Shown: positions 8,480-16,746 of the stretch, piece by piece
Layout: every line of letters begins with the position of its first letter
How positions within the stretch are numbered: position 1 is the first letter of the stretch
Assembly (NCBI GenBank): GCA_947383685.1
Contig: CANDEE010000002.1
Span: 1-63,266, forward strand
Direction: 5' to 3'
Length of the DNA: 63,266 nt
Origin: an uncultured Pseudoflavonifractor sp.
GTDB taxonomy: Bacteria; Bacillota; Clostridia; Oscillospirales; Oscillospiraceae
Made by a program: the position numbers and the translations under genes
Notes under the pieces: generated by a model
Database searches by the model: none
What the model was told of the DNA's origin: nothing
The model's input: the letters and a program-made list of their open reading frames with translations, nothing else

Positions 8480-9088
8480 TTACTTAGATGCCTTGGCTGC
8501 CTGGGGCTGCTCCTCGGTGGAGGCGGTTTCCTTACTGGGAGGCAGAAGGACGGACTTGTACCAGTTCTGGTAGGTCTCTGCCTTTGTCTTGTCCGTGGTG
8601 GAGGCCTTCACATAGCCATCAGTCCGGGGGGCGGCGGTGATGGTGATGGTCTCGGTCTGGGGCTCCTTGCTCTTGGTCGTGGTCTGTCCGGAGATATTGG
8701 GGCGGGTTGCCGTGCACATATAGAGAATGTGCCGGGTGGCGTTGGCGTCACCGCTGAACTCAAAGAGCAAAGCGAACTTAGCCGGCTCCACGGCGGCATT
8801 CTCAAATCGAACGCCGGAGTCGGTATCCACCGTCTCGCCCAGGATGTCTTCCCTGAAATCGTCATGGATCATAGCCATTTCAAGGTCGCCCTGGTAGCCC
8901 TGATTAGCGGCGGTGGAGTAGAACAGGATATCGTCCGCATAGAACTCCACGCTGTCGCCCTGGGCCTGCATGGAAAGGCTCACGCCGCCCAGCATTCTCT
9001 TAGGCGGGGCGTAGGTGCCAACACCGGCGTCATCCTCCGCATATTTGGAGTAGTACACATTTTTCAGGCCAAATTTGACCTTATTCAT
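8480..9088 (-). CDS. Major tail (tube) protein
   Basis: 202 residues starting MNKVKFGLKNVYYS; the ATG at 9088 follows a GGAGAGG site. KFGLKNVYYSKY, a GDLEMAMIHDDF segment and RHILYMCTATRP match the phi13-type major tail protein family that polymerises into the tail tube. It stands directly before the frameshifted chaperones, as expected. The C-terminal ~25 residues are Thr/Lys/Gln rich and probably surface exposed. Confidence 0.85.
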   Translation of the reverse strand: MNKVKFGLKNVYYSKYAEDDAGVGTYAPPKRMLGGVSLSMQAQGDSVEFYADDILFYSTAANQGYQGDLEMAMIHDDFREDILGETVDTDSGVRFENAAVEPAKFALLFEFSGDANATRHILYMCTATRPNISGQTTTKSKEPQTETITITAAPRTDGYVKASTTDKTKAETYQNWYKSVLLPPSKETASTEEQPQAAKASK

Positions 9089-9443
9089 CTTGCCTCTCCT
9101 CACTTTCTGTTGCAATTGGTTGGAGCACAATATCCATCCGGTAGGTTGTCATGTGCATCCTTTCGCTGTTCAGATACTCCCCATCCTTTTCGTAAGGGAG
9201 ATCAAGTTCTTCCAATTTGGTCTCGATCATGCCCTCCAGAGTAAAGTCCTTGCGTGCTGTGTAGAGCTCAATGACCAGGCTGCGAATATGGACATAATTG
9301 TGGTCGTCGGCGCAGAAGTCATCGTCGCCGTCAAAGTACCAGGCCAGGAAGGGCGGAGCCTTGACTGTATCGTCCTCAAACTCACAATAGGCGGCAGGAA
9401 TGCCAAAGCCCTCCATGATGGTCTTGATCTCTTGGACTGTCAC
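9081..9443 (-). CDS. Tail terminator / completion protein
   Basis: 120 residues (MTVQEIKTIMEGFGIP...). Its alpha/beta pattern (PFLAWYFDGDDDFCADD, TTYRMDIVLQP) and position between the gp10-type protein and the tail tube gene fit the tail terminator family that caps the tube and joins it to the head. Its 3' end overlaps the tail tube start by 8 bases. Confidence 0.65.
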   Translation of the reverse strand: MTVQEIKTIMEGFGIPAAYCEFEDDTVKAPPFLAWYFDGDDDFCADDHNYVHIRSLVIELYTARKDFTLEGMIETKLEELDLPYEKDGEYLNSERMHMTTYRMDIVLQPIATESEERQDE

Positions 9444-9446
9444 CTT

Positions 9447-9830
9447 TCACACCCCCTGGATAATGACCTTTTCAAACTCTTTGATAATGGCATCCTCCAC
9501 CGGCTTGATATGGATTTTCCCCTTTGTTCTCTTCCCGTTGCGGGTAAGGTGAGAGTGCTCCAGGAGGTGAGGCAGGCTCGGCAGGTCCTTGTTGTAGATA
9601 ATACCTTGAGCCCCATGTTTTCCTTTTACAACCTTCGAGGCCCAGCCCTTGGCGTACGCCCCAGAACCGCCAAAGCTCCGCTTTGCGGCCTGTCTCACGG
9701 CTTTTGCACCAGCCTTTGCCACCTCCTTGACTGCCTCGTCCACATGGGTCTCGATGTCTTGGGCGTATTCGTGAAGCGTTTCCCGGATGGTTTTCTCCAG
9801 TTGGTCAACCGGTGTCTTTCGGGATGCCAT
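9447..9830 (-). CDS. HK97 gp10-like head-tail component
   Basis: 127 residues (MASRKTPVDQLEKTIRETL...). It has a long N-terminal helix with alternating charge, a Gly/Lys-rich loop (KRSFGGSGAYAKGW) and a HLLEHSHLTRNGKR segment typical of the HK97 gp10 family. It acts at the head-tail joint. Its start overlaps the end of the preceding connector gene by 26 bases. Confidence 0.8.
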   Translation of the reverse strand: MASRKTPVDQLEKTIRETLHEYAQDIETHVDEAVKEVAKAGAKAVRQAAKRSFGGSGAYAKGWASKVVKGKHGAQGIIYNKDLPSLPHLLEHSHLTRNGKRTKGKIHIKPVEDAIIKEFEKVIIQGV

Positions 9831-10143
9831 TCGTACCTCCCTGCCTCTCTACATAGAGCTCCATGTAGTCGGTTCCATCGGGGTGGTAAGTGCGGTAGAT
9901 CGCATAGGTCAGGTCGTTGTATTGGAGCGTCCGTTCCCCCTGGTATTCCCCGGCAAAGATATCGAAACGGAACTCTGGGTTGAGCCCATTCCGCCCACCA
10001 GCGAAAAATTCTGAAGACGATACAGAGGTCTTCTGGGCAAGGACTTTCCTGGCCTTTATGCTGCTGGGCTGTTCGACTCCATACTCATCCTTTGTGTAGG
10101 TTTCCTGGATCAGCTCAATCAGGCAGTCCACTGGAATCACCAT
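9805..10143 (-). CDS. Head closure / head-tail adaptor protein
   Basis: 112 residues starting MVIPVDCLIELIQE. An SPP1 gp16-like small beta-barrel is suggested by alternating strands (FRFDIFAGEYQGE, MELYVERQGG). It would close the portal channel after packaging. The start at 10143 lies inside the end of the upstream gene (29-base overlap), typical of tightly packed head-tail genes. A longer in-frame reading upstream overlaps too far to be real. Confidence 0.7.
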   Translation of the reverse strand: MVIPVDCLIELIQETYTKDEYGVEQPSSIKARKVLAQKTSVSSSEFFAGGRNGLNPEFRFDIFAGEYQGERTLQYNDLTYAIYRTYHPDGTDYMELYVERQGGTNGIPKDTG

Positions 10144-10411
10144 CCTTGTGCCCGGTCTTGCCAATGATTCGGTTGTTGAGGGTGTAGCGCAACATTCTGG
10201 GCATGCCCTCCCCGCTCTCACGCTTGCGCCAAAGCCAAGCGGCGTACATAACGCACAGCTGAGCATCCTCGATATCATCGAGATTAAGCACGACGCCCTT
10301 GGAATTGATCCGCCTCTGGGCATATTGGAGCAGCTGCTGGAGCCGCTCATCATAGACGGTCGTGGACAGGATTCCCAGGTCCACCTTGAGCATATTGAGC
10401 ATGGTATCCAT
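10115..10411 (-). CDS. Head-tail connector (gp6-like)
   Basis: 98 residues (MDTMLNMLKVDLGIL...). All-helical, with the pattern LQQLLQYAQRRINSKG and EDAQLCVMYAAWLWRKR seen in HK97 gp6 / SPP1 gp15 connectors that form a ring under the portal. It directly follows the major capsid gene. Confidence 0.8.
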   Translation of the reverse strand: MDTMLNMLKVDLGILSTTVYDERLQQLLQYAQRRINSKGVVLNLDDIEDAQLCVMYAAWLWRKRESGEGMPRMLRYTLNNRIIGKTGHKDGDSSGLPD

Positions 10412-10436
10412 ATCCTGCCCTCCTCTCTGCGATAGC

Positions 10437-10455
10437 GGTGTCCAAATCGGACACC
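10437..10455 (-). repeat. 19-bp hyphenated palindrome, copy b
   Basis: GGTGTCC AAATC GGACACC on the plus strand, between the capsid stop (10514) and connector start (10411). On the minus strand it reads GGTGTCCGATTTGGACACC, identical to copy e at 27608 read on the plus strand. Confidence 0.7.
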
Positions 10456-10513
10456 ATAGAATCCTCCCAGGGCAGTCCTCAATAGCTGCCCTGGGAGAAA
10501 GCTGTTCACTGTC

Positions 10514-11977
10514 TTAGGACTTCTTAGCAGGCGCCTTGGCAGACGCACCACCAGCGTTAGCGGTATCGGCAGCAAATGTCATCTCCATCGTGGGAGCTCC
10601 CCCCAGGCCGATGGCCACAAAGCCCTCGGCAATGACGGGCAGGCCGTCATACCGTGCGGTGACCTTGACTACGGTGTGATCCTGGATGTAGAGGGGAAGG
10701 TCGCTGTATCCCACACTGGTACCGGCACGCTCAGTCAGCAGGTACAGATCACCGTAGCCCCCGATGATGGTGTTGTCCGGGACAATGTTGTCACCGAACA
10801 CCACCACGTCGCCGCCAATGACGGGCATGGTGCCCTCCATGCTGGAGACAATGGCACCGGCGGCATTGATATCCAGGGCAGCCGCCTGAAGCTGGGTGTA
10901 AGTGGCCTCGTTCATAGCCCAGAACTTATTACCCCGGGAATACTTGCCCTTTGCGTTGCCGGCAGCGATGAGAATCGCCTTGAAAATCTCTAGGCCTGTG
11001 GCACTGGCGGGGATGGTGATAACGTTGGAGGTATGCAGGTCATCCCAAGGCCGGGCGTTGGCGGGGTAGTCGCTGGGAGCGGCGGTCTGGGCCAGCCGGG
11101 TAGCGATACCCATAGGCATCTTGACGCCAGTGCCGTAGAGGATGGCCTTGTCCACCGCAATGCCGATAGAGGCCCCAATGCCCTCAATGAGATCAGAGAG
11201 GAGGCCGGGAGCGTCATCCAGGAGAGAGTTGCAGACTGTGACCACACCGCCTACCTTGAAGCCGTCCACTTCCACCCCATTGACGGTGAAAACCAACTCG
11301 TTGAGGGTAGCGCACATCTCAGTCCAGACAGCCTCAGGGATGGTTCCCATGATGTTCTGGCGGGCTTTTCCGGGGACATGCTCAAAGTGAACCCGGCGGA
11401 TCAGTTTGGAGTACTCCAGGATGTTCTGACGGATGAGATCCAGCATTACCTCCGGGATCATCAGCTCGGCACCGGTGACAGCCCGCTTCTGATCGCCGGA
11501 AAAAAAGGTACGGAAGCGCTGGAGAAAGTCCTGAATATCCTCCCGCTGGACAAAGGCAGTACGCTGTTCGGCGGTCATGTTGCCGAAAGCGCGGTAGCGA
11601 AGATTGGGCATATGGAACACATCCTTTCTACGGTTTTTGGGGTTGGTAGTGACAGGATCCAACCGGGGCTCCGGATCGGAGCCAGTGGCAGTCTTGGGCT
11701 TGGGTTGCTTATCCTCCTCATCCTTCAAGTCCTGCTTCAGTTTCTCAATTTCAGTACTGAGCTCGTCCAGTTCCTTCTGGAGCTCGTCCCGATCCTTCTC
11801 AAACTCGTCAATCAAATCCTCCAGGGCCTTGCGGTCATCATCGGTTTGGGCCTCGTCGATGGCGTCGGCCAAATCCTTCTCCCGCTTATTCATGTCGGGC
11901 TCCTTCCGGCGGAGATTGGCCAGCTCCGCCTCCTTGGCGTTGATCTGCTGCCGGAGCAGCAATGCGCGCAGTGCCAT
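10514..11977 (-). CDS. Major capsid protein, HK97 fold, with N-terminal delta domain
   Basis: 487 residues. Residues ~1-100 are a highly charged coiled coil (DEFEKDRDELQKELDELSTE) that acts as built-in scaffold and is normally removed by the prohead protease. The HK97 capsid core follows (YSKLIRRVHFEHVPGKARQN, GIGASIGIAVDKAILYGTG, VIGGDVVVFGDN). The C-terminus is an Ala-rich linker. The protease gene lies directly upstream (1-base gap). Capsid cleavage near residue 110-120 is likely. Confidence 0.93.
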   Translation of the reverse strand: MALRALLLRQQINAKEAELANLRRKEPDMNKREKDLADAIDEAQTDDDRKALEDLIDEFEKDRDELQKELDELSTEIEKLKQDLKDEEDKQPKPKTATGSDPEPRLDPVTTNPKNRRKDVFHMPNLRYRAFGNMTAEQRTAFVQREDIQDFLQRFRTFFSGDQKRAVTGAELMIPEVMLDLIRQNILEYSKLIRRVHFEHVPGKARQNIMGTIPEAVWTEMCATLNELVFTVNGVEVDGFKVGGVVTVCNSLLDDAPGLLSDLIEGIGASIGIAVDKAILYGTGVKMPMGIATRLAQTAAPSDYPANARPWDDLHTSNVITIPASATGLEIFKAILIAAGNAKGKYSRGNKFWAMNEATYTQLQAAALDINAAGAIVSSMEGTMPVIGGDVVVFGDNIVPDNTIIGGYGDLYLLTERAGTSVGYSDLPLYIQDHTVVKVTARYDGLPVIAEGFVAIGLGGAPTMEMTFAADTANAGGASAKAPAKKS

Positions 11978-11978
11978 G

Positions 11979-12551
11979 TTATTTGTCTCCTTTCAACTGG
12001 TTTTTCATTTTTTCCTTCCATGCCTCCAGAGAGCGTTTTTTTGCGGTCTCTGTGTCAGCCTTTCGGGCTGCCACGGATGTCTCCTGATAAGCCGGAAAGG
12101 TACATATGGATACTTCGTACAGACGCCCGACTTGGGAAATCGTCCAATGGGCGGTGCCGTCCTCCTGGAAATCTACCGACTCCTCACCAATGTCAAAGCC
12201 AAAGGAGCATTGATCCACGTCTCCCCGCTGCACCCGGTGGTACAAATTCATGGCGTCCTGGTCTTCCTGGTTAATCGTAATCCGGCCCCATAGGCCCCGG
12301 TCATCCTCCCGGAGCTCCAGGGTGCGGGAACGATTGCGTCCCAGAACTAATGTGGAGTCGTGATTGGTTAAGGCCCGGACATCGTCATTTAGAACTCCGG
12401 AAAAGGCGCCCGGCTTGATGCTCTCCGTGATGCCGGGGCACATCTCGTAGATGCTGTCGAAGACGGCAAAGTAACCCTCAATGTAAGCCCCCCGGTCATC
12501 CTCGTCCGCCCGAAACTGGGTGGAGCGGCATACCATGTTGCGTTTTTCCAT
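11979..12551 (-). CDS. Prohead (capsid maturation) protease
   Basis: 190 residues starting MEKRNMVCRSTQF. Family U35 features are YIEGYFAVFDSIYEM, LTNHDSTLVLGR (catalytic His) and VDQCSFGFDIG (catalytic Ser). It cleaves the capsid delta domain during head maturation. The ATG at 12551 was chosen because the family starts near here; a longer reading is not supported. Confidence 0.9.
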   Translation of the reverse strand: MEKRNMVCRSTQFRADEDDRGAYIEGYFAVFDSIYEMCPGITESIKPGAFSGVLNDDVRALTNHDSTLVLGRNRSRTLELREDDRGLWGRITINQEDQDAMNLYHRVQRGDVDQCSFGFDIGEESVDFQEDGTAHWTISQVGRLYEVSICTFPAYQETSVAARKADTETAKKRSLEAWKEKMKNQLKGDK

Positions 12552-12561
12552 TTGTTTCACC

Positions 12562-13755
12562 TCATTCTTTGGGAGCGAGCTTGGCCTGCTCCCCGATTTT
12601 GTCCAAGGGGATATAATTCTCAAGGATCACCAGGTCGTCCAGCCCCGGCTTGGGGCCCAGCCCGATCCAATCCCGAACCTCGTTACCCGTCATGATCCCC
12701 CGCACATAAAGGTCGCTGCCGATTTTAGCCAGGGTTCCGATGTCGTAGGAATAGAGAGACCAAGGATTCAGACGGAAAAACATCTTTTCGGAGATCAACA
12801 GCTTCCGGGTCAGTTCCTGCTCAATTCCCCGCACGATGGGCAGGACGGTGGTGGTCACAAAGGCATTCCATTCGTCCCGAGAAAATGCCCCGGCGCCCAC
12901 TACCCAGGACGGAACACCCAAGATGGCCGCCACGGTCTTTTTGTCCAAGGTGACGGTGTCATTGATGGCCAGGTCATTTAGGGAAAGAGGCCGAACCTGC
13001 TCCACCTTGAAAAGCGATGCCGGGATCATCCAAGGCTTCCCCACCTCGCTGTTGGCCATGTACTGCTCCAGCAACTTGTCCCGGCCCTCGCTGTTGGCCA
13101 ACTCCTCGGCATCGGAATCCACCATAACGATTACCGAGGGCTTCCATTTGCTCTCCATAAAGCCTTTTTTTGTGGCCGCGGCTTGGGTCAAATTCTTCAC
13201 CACATCCTTGAGGGCCACCCGGAATCCATTTCCCTTCCAAGGGTAAACCGGGTCAGGGTTAACGGTAAAGTGCAAAAGCCCGTTTGGGTCGTGATTTTCC
13301 CCGTTGATATTGATGTCGTACCCAAAGATATCTTGGGGCACAAAAGATACCGACGTATAGGGAACCGGTATTAGGTCACCCAGGTATCCGTTGTGAGTGG
13401 TTGGAATAACTACAGCGTTACCGTTTCCGTACAGGAGAAGGGTCTGGATGATCCACTCCATGAGGCTCTTGCGGGACATACACCGGTTCGGAGTAATGTC
13501 CACCTGACGGGACAGTTCATTTTTGATACGGATATCTCCCTGATCGCTGTTGGCCATCAGATGGATGGTCATGCTGCCAATCAGCGAGGCAATCTTATTG
13601 ACCGCCATGACCACCTCCGGGTTGTCACTGAGCCGGGTGTAACCGGGGATGCAGATGGTATCCTGGTCACCACGAAGGTAAAATCCCACCGCGGATCCCT
13701 GCCCCGTACTGGTGGCATCCCGGACGTTATTTCCGCCCTTGCGTTTCTTGCCCAA
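12562..13755 (-). CDS. Portal protein
   Basis: 397 residues. HK97-type portal family: VVMAVNKIASLIGSM, a KNELSRQVDITPNRCMSRK segment, the LIPVPYTSVSF strand, and GVPSWVVGAGAFSRDEWN near the C-terminal crown. A dodecamer of this protein forms the vertex channel through which the terminase packages DNA. It is encoded between terminase and protease, the standard order. Confidence 0.92.
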   Translation of the reverse strand: MGKKRKGGNNVRDATSTGQGSAVGFYLRGDQDTICIPGYTRLSDNPEVVMAVNKIASLIGSMTIHLMANSDQGDIRIKNELSRQVDITPNRCMSRKSLMEWIIQTLLLYGNGNAVVIPTTHNGYLGDLIPVPYTSVSFVPQDIFGYDININGENHDPNGLLHFTVNPDPVYPWKGNGFRVALKDVVKNLTQAAATKKGFMESKWKPSVIVMVDSDAEELANSEGRDKLLEQYMANSEVGKPWMIPASLFKVEQVRPLSLNDLAINDTVTLDKKTVAAILGVPSWVVGAGAFSRDEWNAFVTTTVLPIVRGIEQELTRKLLISEKMFFRLNPWSLYSYDIGTLAKIGSDLYVRGIMTGNEVRDWIGLGPKPGLDDLVILENYIPLDKIGEQAKLAPKE

Positions 13756-13761
13756 CTGGTA

Positions 13762-15876
13762 TCACTCCTCTCTCGTCCACTTGCGAACTGCTTCCGTCTT
13801 CTCCATGTTCTCCAGGTAGGCGCAGGCGGCAAAGACCGCCGCGTCAAAAACGTCAATGCGGAGGTTATCCTCCAGCTTTTCATACATGACCATATCGTCT
13901 GTCTTCTCCACAGCCCGAACATTTTGGACGCAGTACTCAAAAGGCTCGGCATGGCAGTAATAGAGCGTACCGCGTTTGGCGCTGGCCTCCAGGTACCGAA
14001 ATCCTTCACTTTTTCGGGTAAAGAGCTGGGGCTGATCCTTGATGTTAAACCGGGCGGCCTTCATCTCTAGGAAATACTCCCGGCAGAACTTCCGGTCATG
14101 GCCTATGACAGCCATCTTAAATCCTTCGGCCCGACGGGCCTTGTACCACTTGACAACATCGCTGTGGTTAAGCACCGGGGAATTGCACATATTCAACCAC
14201 CCGTCATCCTGCCAGCCAAAGAGGGGGATGTGATCCTCCTCCGCCTTGACAACTGCCGCGGAGACAGGAAACCAACAGTGGGGGATGATGATGTCCACCC
14301 CTTTGTAGTTCCCAAAGAGGCAGGCTGCCGTGAGGTCGTGGAGTTTGGAAAGATCGGTGCCACCATACCACTTGATGGGTAGCTTGGCCAGTTCCTCTAA
14401 CGTCCAGTTGTACTGTTGATCACTACGCCGGAATTCCTCAACGTCGAACCAGGCCCGGACGGCCGCTGTAAAGACGTTGAGAGATTTTTGTAAAAACTCG
14501 GTGCGGGTCTGAGGGTCATCCTTGGCCTGGTTGGCATCGTTTATCATGTCCTGGGGTCGGATGCTGTGCCCCCATCCCGGATTGCAGGCAGCCAAAACTT
14601 CCGGGTTGAGATAATCCACACTGCCATCACTTTGAAGCGGTGCTGCCGCAATAAAGGCGAAAATGGAGTCCGCAGCATCTCCCGTAATCGTGCCGTTAAG
14701 AATTTTACGGCAATACTCCACCCGCTGGGCACAAAATCCGGTAGCCAGTTTACCGCCGGAGGAAATCCCGATCACCAGCTTGTTTGTATAGGCTTTGGTG
14801 GCATCCTTCAAAACCTGGTACTGGGTGGCACTTTTGTAGGTGTGCATCTCATCGGCAATGACCACGTTGCAGTTGAAGGAATCCTGCTTATCCGTACTGG
14901 CGGCCAAGGCGTTGATAGAGATAAAACCATCTCCCACATCGCCAGAGATTGACCGCTCCATATTGTTGTTGATGACCCGTAGACCCCGCTCCGGGTCATC
15001 GTCCACTGTAAGATGCTGCCGGGTCACGTTGTATCGGAGGAAATCAAACCCCTCCAGGGCCTGCTTGAGGGCGCCACCCACCTCATAGACCTTGGAGCCG
15101 GAGGCCCGCTCGTAGAGGGCCAACGCCCAAGCCAGGGCGGCGGCAAAGGTAGTCTTGATATTCTTCCGGGGAACAAAGAGCAGGGCCTCCTTGTATCGCC
15201 GCTCCTTGGTACCTGCCAGGTGAAACCCCATGATGTTGTAGATCACAAACTTGTGATAGGGCAAAAGGATAAACGGTGTGCCGCGGAGTGGCGTAGCGTC
15301 CAGGAACTCACCCTGCTGGTGGCAGATGGTGGTTTCAATAATGGCAATAATCTCATTGGCAGGCTCAGCCAAAAACTTCCACTTGTGGTTTTGGATATCC
15401 AGCAGGTATCGTTCACAGGCCTGCTTGATCTCCTCGGTGGCGGGAATATCCCCAGAGAGACATCCCTCCACATAGGCATCCACCTCCGAGGCATACTCAG
15501 AGGCGTGTTCCTCGGCGTGGTCGTGGGCGGCAGCCAGAAGCTGCTCAATACGACTGTTCCCCCGCTCCGCGGCCGGCTCCGCCATCGCCTTGGCCCGTTT
15601 GAGCCCAACGGGAGTGAGCCCCAACTGATTGCGCATGGTCTGGACATCCTTACGGAGCTGATCCACCACGGAGTAGTAGGGATCCTTGGCGGTGTAAGTC
15701 GCTCCAGTCTTGTTGACCTGCTGAGCCACCATCTGACCGCCGTTGGCTCTCCAGGTTTTCTCGGCCCTTGAGAGCTCACGCTCGGTCTTGGCCAGCTGCC
15801 GAATGGAGGCGTCAAAGATGGGGCTATAAACCCCCACAGCCTCCATGTTAGCCTTTATCATCGCCTCACGTCCCAT
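13762..15876 (-). CDS. Fused small-large terminase (TerS-TerL)
   Basis: 704 residues, about 130 longer than related large subunits. Residues ~1-110 read like a P27-family small terminase: a YSPIFDASIRQLAKTERELS helix, a KTGATYTAKDPYYSV segment and the signature LGLTPVGLKRAK. A large subunit follows, with a LLFVPRKNIKTTFAAALA ATPase segment (Walker A-like), VVIADEMHTYK (Walker B) and nuclease-domain acidic motifs near WYGGTDLSKLHD and the C-terminal DVFDAAVFAAC. No stop or strong internal start separates them. The fusion could couple DNA recognition to the motor in one chain. Confidence 0.85.
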   Translation of the reverse strand: MGREAMIKANMEAVGVYSPIFDASIRQLAKTERELSRAEKTWRANGGQMVAQQVNKTGATYTAKDPYYSVVDQLRKDVQTMRNQLGLTPVGLKRAKAMAEPAAERGNSRIEQLLAAAHDHAEEHASEYASEVDAYVEGCLSGDIPATEEIKQACERYLLDIQNHKWKFLAEPANEIIAIIETTICHQQGEFLDATPLRGTPFILLPYHKFVIYNIMGFHLAGTKERRYKEALLFVPRKNIKTTFAAALAWALALYERASGSKVYEVGGALKQALEGFDFLRYNVTRQHLTVDDDPERGLRVINNNMERSISGDVGDGFISINALAASTDKQDSFNCNVVIADEMHTYKSATQYQVLKDATKAYTNKLVIGISSGGKLATGFCAQRVEYCRKILNGTITGDAADSIFAFIAAAPLQSDGSVDYLNPEVLAACNPGWGHSIRPQDMINDANQAKDDPQTRTEFLQKSLNVFTAAVRAWFDVEEFRRSDQQYNWTLEELAKLPIKWYGGTDLSKLHDLTAACLFGNYKGVDIIIPHCWFPVSAAVVKAEEDHIPLFGWQDDGWLNMCNSPVLNHSDVVKWYKARRAEGFKMAVIGHDRKFCREYFLEMKAARFNIKDQPQLFTRKSEGFRYLEASAKRGTLYYCHAEPFEYCVQNVRAVEKTDDMVMYEKLEDNLRIDVFDAAVFAACAYLENMEKTEAVRKWTREE

Positions 15877-15905
15877 GCCGGCCTCCCGTTAGCCACACTC
15901 TTTGC

Positions 15906-15954
15906 GCGGGCGCGTCGTTTGCGGGCGCGTCCCGCCCAGGCGCACGCGCCTGGG
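15906..15954. repeat. GC-rich repeats before the terminase, possible cos/pac region
   Basis: Two direct copies of GCGGGCGCGTC (15906-15916 and 15921-15931) are followed by a perfect 9-bp inverted repeat, CCCAGGCGC AC GCGCCTGGG (15935-15954). They lie between the HNH gene and the terminase, the usual place of a cos site in HNH-encoding HK97-type phages. On the plus strand a T-rich run follows the hairpin, so an antisense terminator is an alternative. Confidence 0.35.
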
Positions 15955-16038
15955 TTTTGTTTTCCATCCGTCCATGAAACCCCCTCCTCCGTTTTTTCCG
16001 CCGTCGGAATAAGTCCCCTCCTCCGGTTCCCGGGCAGC

Positions 16039-16329
16039 TCAGGAAAACCCCGTAGGGGTGGGGGGGTGTACCCGCCGCCGCCAGTACTCGCCCAGTACGG
16101 TTAGTTTGCCAGTCTCCCGATTATGCATGGAGTTGTGGCAGGCACTACACAGGCCGACCAGATTCCAGTCACTCCAGGCATAGTCTGGAAAATCCTCTGC
16201 GGGCCAGGCGTGATGAACCGTGGTGGCCTCTGCAGTCTTGCCATAGCGGCGGCACTCTTGGCAAACGTACCCAGCCCGACCCAAGGCCTGCCTTCGTAAA
16301 CGCCTCCAGCGTTTTGACCTGTAATCCAT
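16039..16329 (-). CDS. HNH endonuclease
   Basis: 96 residues. CQECRRYG and CSACHNSMH form the zinc ribbon, with the HNH core TTVHHAWPAEDFPDYAWSDWNLVGLC. Phage HNH proteins next to terminases are needed for cos cleavage and packaging in HK97-like phages. The start at 16329 has a weak site. It is followed by a GC-rich gap of about 160 bases. Confidence 0.9.
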   Translation of the reverse strand: MDYRSKRWRRLRRQALGRAGYVCQECRRYGKTAEATTVHHAWPAEDFPDYAWSDWNLVGLCSACHNSMHNRETGKLTVLGEYWRRRVHPPTPTGFS

Positions 16330-16360
16330 CCTGTCTCCTCAGCCATAGATGCCTTGTTCT

Positions 16361-16379
16361 GGTGTTCGACTTGAACACC
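16361..16379 (-). repeat. 19-bp hyphenated palindrome, copy c
   Basis: GGTGTTC GACTT GAACACC, a perfect 7-bp inverted repeat around 5 bases, in the gap between the zinc-ribbon gene (16472) and the HNH start (16329). Confidence 0.7.
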
Positions 16380-16471
16380 ATAGGCCTTGCGCCTCTGCCC
16401 ACTCGCTGGGCTGTCACCTCCCGGTGGACAAAAGAAAACGCCGGAACCCACGATTTGCCGTACTTGGCAAT

Positions 16472-16672
16472 TCATGGGCTCCGGCGTTCAACGCACTGGC
16501 CTCTCGCAATATTCAGGACGATGGTCTGTTTACAGTCCCGGCAGTATACCGGGAGATTCTCCGCTACGGTTTCGTCCGTGATGCGGAGCAAATGCCGATT
16601 CCTATGGCACACTGGACAGGAAATCCATCCGTCCTTTACGACCATTTTAGCGGATTGTTGGTCCATAGTCAA
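16472..16672 (-). CDS. Small zinc-ribbon protein, Cys-rich KTR family
   Basis: 66 residues. CPVCHRNRHLLRITDETVAE and NLPVYCRDCKQT fit the Cys-rich KTR family, in which two CxxC pairs bind zinc around a KTR-like centre. These small proteins are frequent in clostridial phages and conjugative elements; their role is unknown, possibly nucleic acid binding. Confidence 0.75.
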   Translation of the reverse strand: MTMDQQSAKMVVKDGWISCPVCHRNRHLLRITDETVAENLPVYCRDCKQTIVLNIARGQCVERRSP

Positions 16673-16690
16673 CCCCCTTATGAAAACGTG

Positions 16691-16746
16691 ACTAAATACC
16701 GTCTACATTTCAAGATTGAACACGCGCGCGTGCGCGCGTATTTAGT
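16691..16746. repeat. 9-bp inverted repeat enclosing an alternating CG tract
   Basis: ACTAAATAC (16691-16699) and GTATTTAGT (16738-16746) are perfect inverted repeats. The 38-base spacer includes about 22 bases of strictly alternating purine-pyrimidine (16719-16740, mostly CG). Such tracts can adopt Z-DNA. The right arm overlaps the stop of the HUH Rep-like gene. It may be a terminator-like fold, a recombination site or a replication structure; none is proven. Confidence 0.5.

Noticed and set aside
16719..16740. Alternating CG tract as sequencing artefact
   Set aside because: It is framed by a perfect 9-bp inverted repeat and ends exactly at a gene stop, so a real structure is more likely, although low-complexity error cannot be fully excluded.
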